Below, piece after piece: positions 57,485 through 64,000 of a stretch of 64,000 nt of DNA. Below the pieces are notes generated by a model, which worked only from the letters and a program-made list of their open reading frames with translations, was not told where the DNA came from and ran no database searches. Every line of letters starts with the position of its first letter. Positions within the stretch are counted from its first letter, which is position 1. Origin of the DNA: Eutreptiella sp. 'Long Island Sound 2002' (taxonomy: Eukaryota; Euglenozoa; Euglenophyceae; Eutreptiales; Eutreptiaceae); NCBI GenBank assembly GCA_964036045.1, contig OZ038380.1, positions 124,540,899 through 124,604,898 of the forward strand, in the 5' to 3' direction. The position numbers were made by a program, and so were the translations under genes.

Positions 57485-57852
57485 GGCAGGCAAAGTTGTT
57501 GCGCGTCCCCATTGTTGATAGTGACATTGAGCACCAACTAGTGTTTCACAAAGGCAGTAGTAGTAGCAGCAGTAGTAGCAGCAGCAGTAGCAGCAGCCCC
57601 AGCAGTAGCAGCAGCAGCAGTGACAGTGGAAGTAGTAGCAGTCTCGAGGATGATAGTTCTGAGGATGATGATTTGTACGTGTCTCGCGGCTCTACAGTAA
57701 GTGCCGCTGGGTCAGATTCTTCATCATTATCTCATTACAGCCCTGAACGTCAACCGCAACGCAAGAAGTATTGGCGTACGGTTGTACATAGTCACGGGGA
57801 GCGGGTGTTGGTTGTGGACGCCATGTGGTTGTCCCGTGCATATCCTCAGTGA
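57481..57852 (+). CDS. Small Ser/Asp-rich protein or terminal exon
   Basis: ATG 57,481 overlaps the preceding TGA. The frame reads RQAKLLRVPIVDSDIEHQ, a long AGC/AGT serine tract, an acidic patch (EDDSSEDDD), then RKKYWRTVVHSHGERVLVVD, ending at TGA. The serine run is microsatellite-derived. It could be a separate ORF or the last exon of the upstream gene. Confidence 0.4.
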   Translation: MRQAKLLRVPIVDSDIEHQLVFHKGSSSSSSSSSSSSSSPSSSSSSSDSGSSSSLEDDSSEDDDLYVSRGSTVSAAGSDSSSLSHYSPERQPQRKKYWRTVVHSHGERVLVVDAMWLSRAYPQ

Positions 57853-58021
57853 AGGGGAGTACACGATTCACAGTTCCAATTAAGGACGTGTATTCTTTTT
57901 TCTTGTGCATGTTGCTTTGCTCAGGTCAGGTACATGGGTGTGGATCATTGCCACTTCTCAACATAGCAAATTTCATTTGATAATCGCCTGGAAGTTTCCA
58001 AAGTTGGCCCAAAATATGCTT

Positions 58022-58145
58022 GGAAGTTTTGGCAGCTAGCTCCGGACCCAAAACGCAACCAATATCGCTTGGAATGTTCTATGGACCTTCCAGGAAACTG
58101 TCCCCAGGCAGCTCCGAAGAAATTTTGGTGCCGATTTCTGAAATG
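58022..58145 (+). repeat. Dispersed repeat, copy 2
   Basis: Direct partner of 51,334-51,460. Confidence 0.65.
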
Positions 58146-58319
58146 TACCATGCGATACGAGTGCTATTTGGTGACCATAAGTGCCAAGCGTTTTCAAAAA
58201 TTCACTGCAAAATACCCAGCTATTTCCTGCCATTTTTTACCTTCTATGCGGTGCTTTCCAGCACCATGTGATGCCATGTGTGGGAGAGACTCGTCGCAGT
58301 GCCCACACGTGACGGTCAT

Positions 58320-58970
58320 GGCCAACGACGACCTGCACAAACGCGGTCAGTTACGGAATGAGCACGAGGAGGGCGGGCACCAGCGGCGCCATCCGATAGG
58401 CCGCCCGTGCAGCGAGCGAAGGCAAAGTTGGAGTTGCGCCCACAGGGGACGTGCGGCAGTGGTGCCATCCACTGGACCCCCTGCGTCTGTAGCAATGCAA
58501 CCACGTTAATGACCAGTGACCGGTGCACGGTGACAATGCACGAAGAGGGGATGGGCACCAGCGGCGCCATCCGGTGGGCCCCGTGCGGCCGGGATTATAT
58601 AGTCTAATTAGGTGGCCAAGGGATGCCGCAACCGAATCCCCCACCCATCACCCCGCCTCACTGCCATAGGACCTCAGGGGCCTCCATCGCGCTCGGGGGT
58701 GGCAGTGACCCGGGGGACGAGAGCGAACGGCCGCTTTGTAGCCGCCACTTCTAGCGGGTTCATGTTGAGGCACCGGTATTAGGCCGCACGGCAGTGGAGA
58801 CACAAGAGCCGGGGAGAGGATGGGTTGTGAGCCCCCCCCCCCCCCCCCCGCCCCCGGGGTGTTAGGTGCCGACAAAGGGGCCCTCCCCTGGACGATGGCA
58901 GCGGATGGTGCAACAAGCCTTCGAGGGTACGGTAAGATAAAATGACCAGTTTCTGTACCGCTGACCAGTT
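58320..58970 (-). repeat. Dispersed repeat, copy 2 (inverted relative to 25,990-26,560)
   Basis: On the minus strand the block order of the 26-kb copy is reproduced, including three ggatggcgccgctggtgccc-type subunits at its far end and the gggcccctttgtcggcacct block. A G/C run at 58,830-58,858 corresponds to the G run near 26.1 kb. Confidence 0.75.
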
Positions 58971-59209
58971 TCTGTACCACCCCAGCCACAATGTGAATTT
59001 TGAGTACAAATCAAGTTTTTCTGCAAACACATGGTTGCTGAAAAGGCCAGTGATGTTGCATGTTGCATATGTTTGGTACATTCGTCTTGGTGAGGTTCCA
59101 GCATCTTTTTTTGCAAAATAGCGGTTGCTAAATGCATTAGCCCCCTTTATGCACCAATCAAAATTTTGGGATTTTTCATGATTTTGTCAAAAAATCACTA
59201 GCCCATCCC

Positions 59210-59572
59210 ATGCGGTGCCGATTTCGGGAAACCTTAGATGCCATAACTCATTTTCATGATGCTGTTACCAGGCAAAAAGGGATTTTTCCTTCAATAAAAT
59301 GCCCTTTTGGATATGCAAACCCTATTTCAAAAATACATTTCTTTGTTCCCTTTGACCATCATTTCCTTGAATTCGGCTGCCCCTTGATCGTGCATAGTGT
59401 TACACATACAAAAGCAAGTGCATCAAGCTGGTACCACATAAATGTCACAGGGTTGTCCATGGATGTTGAGGAACACAAGCGGGTTCTGAGACACAAAAAG
59501 CAAGAAAAGCCTCAGAAGTGGCTATCATAGCCGACATATATGTCGAATGCACCCACGTCTTCAAGAAAATGA
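59210..59572 (+). CDS. Unrecognised C-terminal coding segment with one in-frame UAG
   Basis: The frame reads RFRETLDAITHFHDAVTRQK, then KIHFFVPFDHHFLEFGCPL and VTGLSMDVEEHKRVLRHKKQ to a TAG at 59,528-59,530 (QKWLS/TAG/PTYMSNAPTSSRK), ending at TGA 59,570-59,572. The composition is protein-like, but the 5' end is not defined and no domain is known. Its 3' end overlaps a minus-strand gene end by about 60 bases. Confidence 0.4.
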
Positions 59573-59860
59573 GCATTGGTCGTAGCAACCGGTGCAGCAG
59601 ACGACCCATTTTGCACCAGACGCCTTCTCTTGGGTGCTGGCTGTGCAGGTGCAGGAGACATTGGTTGTGCTGCAGCAAGGTCCACAGGCTGGAGCTACAG
59701 GGAGGCTGCTGCTGCAGCTGGTGTTGGCGGAGCAGGTTTGGCTGCATGCCGGTTCCTGGCACCTGGGACCGCGGCTGTCCGATTCGTCGTTGCTTTTTGG
59801 AAGCAGGTTTTGGCCCAGCTTCGGCTGCATGATGGTTGGCAGTCTGTATAAACACATGTG
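59512..59860 (-). CDS. Unrecognised C-terminal exon with NLS-like motif and in-frame UAG
   Basis: The minus strand reads CSRSWAKTCFQKATTNRTAA, an Ala/Pro-rich stretch, TAG at 59,695-59,697 (AAAASL/TAG/LQPVDLAAAQP), then AQPAPKRRRLVQNGSS and LEDVGAFDIYVGYDSHF, ending at TGA 59,512-59,514. A 3' splice-like tract (TTTATACAG) precedes the segment near 59,850. PKRRR suggests a nuclear protein. Family unknown. Confidence 0.4.
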
Positions 59861-59989
59861 AGGTTAGAAAGCCGCCCAAACGAAGATTCCAGGGGTCATC
59901 AGCCGTTGCTTGATTCATCTGGCGTCCTGTGCAGGATTGTGTATAGCGACCTAGTCGGCTATCAGACATCAGACATCAGACTTTTATGG

Positions 59990-60245
59990 ACCATCACCCC
60001 CAACCCCCCCCCCCCACCCCAACACCCTTTCTAACCCCCCCCCCCCTGTGTCAGACTTCGCCCCCCCCCCCTGTCCCCCCCCCCAACATCAGACTTGTCC
60101 CATTGTCACCACACCCTTGCGGTGTAGAAGCGGGTTGTGGTTTCAACCCTAGCGCCTGAAACCCAACCAGTACTTGCAACCCCTTCAATGATGGTACGTG
60201 CCCCCCCCACCCCCCACCCCACCCCACCCCACCCCACCCCATCTC
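59990..60245. repeat. C-rich low-complexity tracts
   Basis: Long C runs and a CCCAC microsatellite at about 60,200-60,240. Confidence 0.85.
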
Positions 60246-60424
60246 TCTGACTGCAACCGATCGGGGGGCTCATATGTGACTGAAGACAAGTGGGAACAGA
60301 ATCCTGATGTCTGGCCCAAGCAACCTCACCTAAGCTAATCGGGTCACTTTTGCTGGTGGGGTGGGTGGGTGGGGGTTCATCGGGTTGGGCCGGAACTGTG
60401 GGGAGGGGGGGTAGTGGGTTTCGA

Positions 60425-60650
60425 GCACGTTACAACACAGCACGGCACAGCACGGCACATCATAGCACATCACATCACAGCACACCACAACACAACATAC
60501 GACATAGCACAGCATATTACAGCACAACACAGCACAACACAGCCCCTACGGCCGCCCAAGAGAGCCTCCCTCCCTCCCTCCCTCCCTCCCTCCCCTCCCT
60601 CCCTCCCCTCCCTCCCTCCCCTCACTCCCGCCCTCCCTCCCTGTCATTTC
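60425..60650. repeat. CACAGCA-type and CCTCC microsatellites
   Basis: Degenerate acagcacggcacatcaca repeats followed by a CCTCCCTCC tract. Confidence 0.9.
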
Positions 60651-60849
60651 TCTACTTGTGTGGTTCACGTTAGGGAGGGTATGCTTGTTTCTCTTTTTCA
60701 GGTTTTCTTTTCCAGTAGAGTGTTTTCCCACCACCTTACCAAGGTCCGAACCCCAAAAAAATTAAAATAGGAGGTATGTTACTCCGTTCCTTAGTTAGTT
60801 CCGGTGGAGGGTGGATGGGGCACCGCTCCCACAGGCGCCCCCTTGACAC

Positions 60850-61660
60850 CTATTTACCCCCCCATCAATTTCATATGCCCCCCCTATCAATGTTATAGCC
60901 CCCCCCCCATCCATTTCATAGCCCCCCCCACATCCATTTCATAGCCGCCCCCCATCAATTTCATAGCCCCCCCCCATCCATTTCATAGCCCCCCCCCCGC
61001 ATCCATTTCATAGCCCCCCCCTATCAATTTTATAGCCCCCCCCCTCCATTTCATAGCCCCTCCCGCATCAATTTCATAGCCTCCTCCCATCAATTTCATA
61101 GCCCCCCCCCTATCAATTTCATAGCCCCCCCCCATCAATTTCATATGCCCCCCCATCAATTTCATAGCCCCCCCCCTATCAATTTCATTGCCCCCCCCCC
61201 TTATCAATTTCATAGCCCCCCCCCATCAATTTCATAGCCCCCCCCCTATCAGTTTCATAGCCCTACCCCCCATCAATTTCATAGCCCCACCCCCATCAAT
61301 TTCATAGGTCCCCCCCATTCAATTTCATAGCCCCCCCCCATCGATTTCATGGCCCCCTGCCCTATCAATTTTATAACGCCCCCTTTATCAATTTCATAGC
61401 CCCTCCCCCATCAATTTCATAGCCCCGCCCCCATCCATTTCAAAGCCCCCCCATCAATTTCATATGCCCCCCCTATCAATTTCATAGCCCCCCCCCCCAT
61501 CCAATACATAGCCCCCCACCCTATCAATTTCATAGCCCCCCCCATCAATTTCATAGCCCCACCCCCATCCATTTCATAGGTTCACCCCTTTCAATTTCAT
61601 AGCCCCCCCCCCAATCGATTTCATACCCCCCCCCTTGACTTCATAGCCCCCCCCCCCCAT
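60850..61660. repeat. ~23-bp minisatellite (ATCAATTTCATAGCCCCC)
   Basis: About 35 copies of catcaatttcatagccccc with variable C-run length, so the period drifts between about 20 and 25 bases. No coding significance. Confidence 0.95.
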
Positions 61661-61759
61661 GGAATCACAGAGGGGTGTAGACCCCTGTTAGGAATGGGCG
61701 CGTGAGCACGCGCTGATTCCTAGAGGGGTCTTATCTGGGGGGTCTAGACCCCCCAAATA

Positions 61760-64000
61760 ATTGACGGATGGGCATGCGTCAATTATTTTGTTGGTCTACA
61801 CCCCCCAGACAACTGACGCATGGGCATGCGTCAAATATTTGACGGACATGCATCCGTCAAATATTTAGGGGCTGTAGACCCTCCAAATATTTCACGGACA
61901 TGCATCCGTCAAATATTTAGGGGGTGTAGACCCCCCAAATATTTCACGAACATGGATCCGTCAAATACTTCGGGGGTGTAGACCCCCCAAACATTTCACG
62001 GACATGCATCCGTCAAATATTTAGGGGGTGTAGACCCTCCAAATATTTCACACACATGCATCCGTCAAATATTTAGGGGGTGTAGACCCCCCAAATATTT
62101 CACGGACATGCATCCGTCAAATATTTAGGGGGTGTAGACCCCCCAAAAAATTTAACGGACATGCATCCGTCAAATATTTTGGGGGTGTAGACCCTCCAAT
62201 TATTTCACGGACATGCATCCGTCAAATATTTCGGGGGTGTAAACCCCCAAAATATTTCAGGGACATGCATCCGTCAAATATTTAGGGGGTGTAGACCCCC
62301 CAAATATTTCACGGACATGCATCCGTCAAATATTTAGGGGGTGTAGACCCCCCAAATATTTCACACACATGCATCCGTCAAATTTTTTGGGGGTGTAGAC
62401 CCTCCAAATATTTCACGGACATGCATCCGTCAAATATTTCGGGGGTGTAGACGCCCCAAATATTTCACGGACATGCATCCGTCAAATATTTAGGGGTTGT
62501 AGACCCTCCAAATATTTCACGGACATGCATCCGTCAAATATTTAGGGGGTGTAGACGCTCCAAATATTTCATAGACATGCATCCGTCAAATGTTTCGGGG
62601 ATGTAGACCCCCAAAATATTTCACGGACATGCATCCGTCAAATATTTAGGGGGTGTAGACCCCCCAAATATTTCACACACATGCATCCGTCAAATTTTTT
62701 GGGGGTGTAGACCCTCCAAATATTTCACGGACATGCATCTGTCAAATACTTCGGGGGTGTAGACCCCCCGAACATTGAACGGACATGCATCCGTCAAATA
62801 TTTAGGGGGTGTAGACCCTCCAAATATTTCACAGACTTGCATCCGTCAAATATTTAGGGGGTGTAGACCCCCCAAATATTTCATAGACATGCATCCGTCA
62901 AATGTTTCGGGGATGTAGACCCCCAAAATATTTCACGGACATGCATCCGTCAAATATTTAGGGGGTGTAGACCCCCCAAATATTTCACGGACATGCATCC
63001 GTCAAATATTTAGGGGGTGTAGACCCCCCAAATATTTCACACACATGCATCCGTCAAATATTTTGGGGGTTTAGACCCTCCAAATATTTCATCGACATGC
63101 ATCCGTCAAATATTTCGGGGGTGTAGACCCCCCAAATATTGCACGGACATGCATCCGTCAAATATTTAGGGGTTGTAGACCCTCCAAATATTTCACGGAC
63201 ATGCATCCGTCAAATATTTAGGGGGTGTAGACCCCCCAAATATTTCATGGACATGCATCCGTCAAATATTTAGGGGGTGTAGACCCTCCAAATATTTCAG
63301 GGACATGCATCCGTCAAATATTTTGGGGGTGTAGACCCCCCAAATATTTCACGGACATGCATCCGTCAAATATTTAGGGGGTGTAGACCCTCCAAATATT
63401 TCACGGACATGTATCCGTCAAATATTTTGGGGGTGTAGACCCTCCAAATATTTCACAGACATGCATCTGTCAAATATTTTGGGGGTGTAGACCCTCCAAA
63501 TATGTCACGGACATGCATCTGTCAAATATTTTGGGGCCGTAGACCCTCCAAATATTTCATGGACATGCATCTGTCAAATATTTAGGGGGTGTAGACCCTC
63601 CAAATATTTCACGGACATGCATGCGTCAAATATTTTGGGGGTGTAGACCCCCCAATTTTTCACAGACATGCATCCGTCAAATATTTAGGAGGTGTAGACC
63701 CCCCAAATATTTCACGGACATGCATCCGTCAAATATTTAGGGGTTGTAGACCCTCCAAATATTTCACGGACATGCATCCGTCAAATATTTTGGGGCTGTA
63801 GACCCCCGAAATATTTCACGGACATGCATCTGTCAAATACTTCGGGGGTGTAGACCCCCCGAACATTGCACGGACATGCATCCGTCAAATATTTAGGGGG
63901 TGTAGACCCTCCAAATATTTCACAGACTTGCATCCGTCAAATATTTAGGGGGTGTAGACCCCCCAAATATTTCACAGACATGCATCCGTCAAATGTTTCG
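61760..64000. repeat. 52-bp satellite array, continues beyond the window
   Basis: Roughly 43 copies of a 52-base unit with GGACATGCATCCGTCAAATA followed by TTTAGGGGGTGTAGACCCCC and AAATATTTCAC. Each unit has two near-palindromes: ACGGACATGCATCCGT and GGGGGTGTAGACCCCC (5-bp G/C stem with a short loop). Variant units differ by single bases. Confidence 0.95.

Noticed and set aside
51334-58145. LTR retrotransposon with 51,334 and 58,022 copies as LTRs
   Set aside because: The shared segments are only ~125 bp and diverged, with no TG...CA ends, primer-binding site, polypurine tract or pol domains between them.

Overview
The window is nuclear DNA of a eukaryote: spliceosomal-type introns, non-LTR retroelement coding sequence, several satellite arrays, one 200-base assembly gap, and no bacterial gene organisation. 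I cannot name the species. An alga or other protist with a very GC-rich, repeat-laden genome is the best guess. No tRNA, rRNA or CRISPR array was recognised.

The most important observation is that coding frames across the window are interrupted repeatedly by TAG and almost never by TAA or TGA. At least 20 in-frame TAG codons lie inside otherwise continuous, sensible reading frames in unrelated genes on both strands, many in glutamine-like contexts. The natural ends of the same genes are TGA or TAA. This suggests a nuclear code in which UAG is sense, most likely glutamine, with UAA and UGA as stops.

Layout: 1-3.2 kb is C-rich DNA with a 5'-truncated retroelement fragment and a ~183-bp tandem repeat. 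3.2-6.4 kb (minus) is a coiled-coil/Arg-Gly-rich ORF1-like gene. 6.85-23.84 kb (minus) is one long, frameshifted non-LTR retroelement: a gag-like region with a His-rich segment, a middle region, reverse transcriptase, RNase H and a C-terminal Cys/His knuckle. Inside its coding sequence sits a 6.5-kb DNA transposon (13,216-19,748) with 25-bp terminal inverted repeats and a 5-bp target duplication (AAGCA). It carries two genes (one with four in-frame TAGs, one with three small introns and a possible ParB-like GGQH motif) and 13 copies of a 20-bp palindrome found mainly between genes and in introns.

24-28 kb holds degenerate repeats. 28.2-30.0 kb is a large imperfect inverted repeat. 30.1-48.7 kb is a GC-rich 49-bp satellite with a ~7-kb tandem segmental duplication, bracketed by a ~150-bp direct repeat. 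The gap and a TA microsatellite follow. 49.8-51.1 kb is an inverted version of the 24-28 kb repeats. 51.7-57.9 kb holds unrecognised, partly decayed genes, again with in-frame TAGs. 58-60 kb has dispersed repeats and two convergent gene ends. 60.8-64 kb is a ~23-bp minisatellite followed by a 52-bp satellite that runs off the window.
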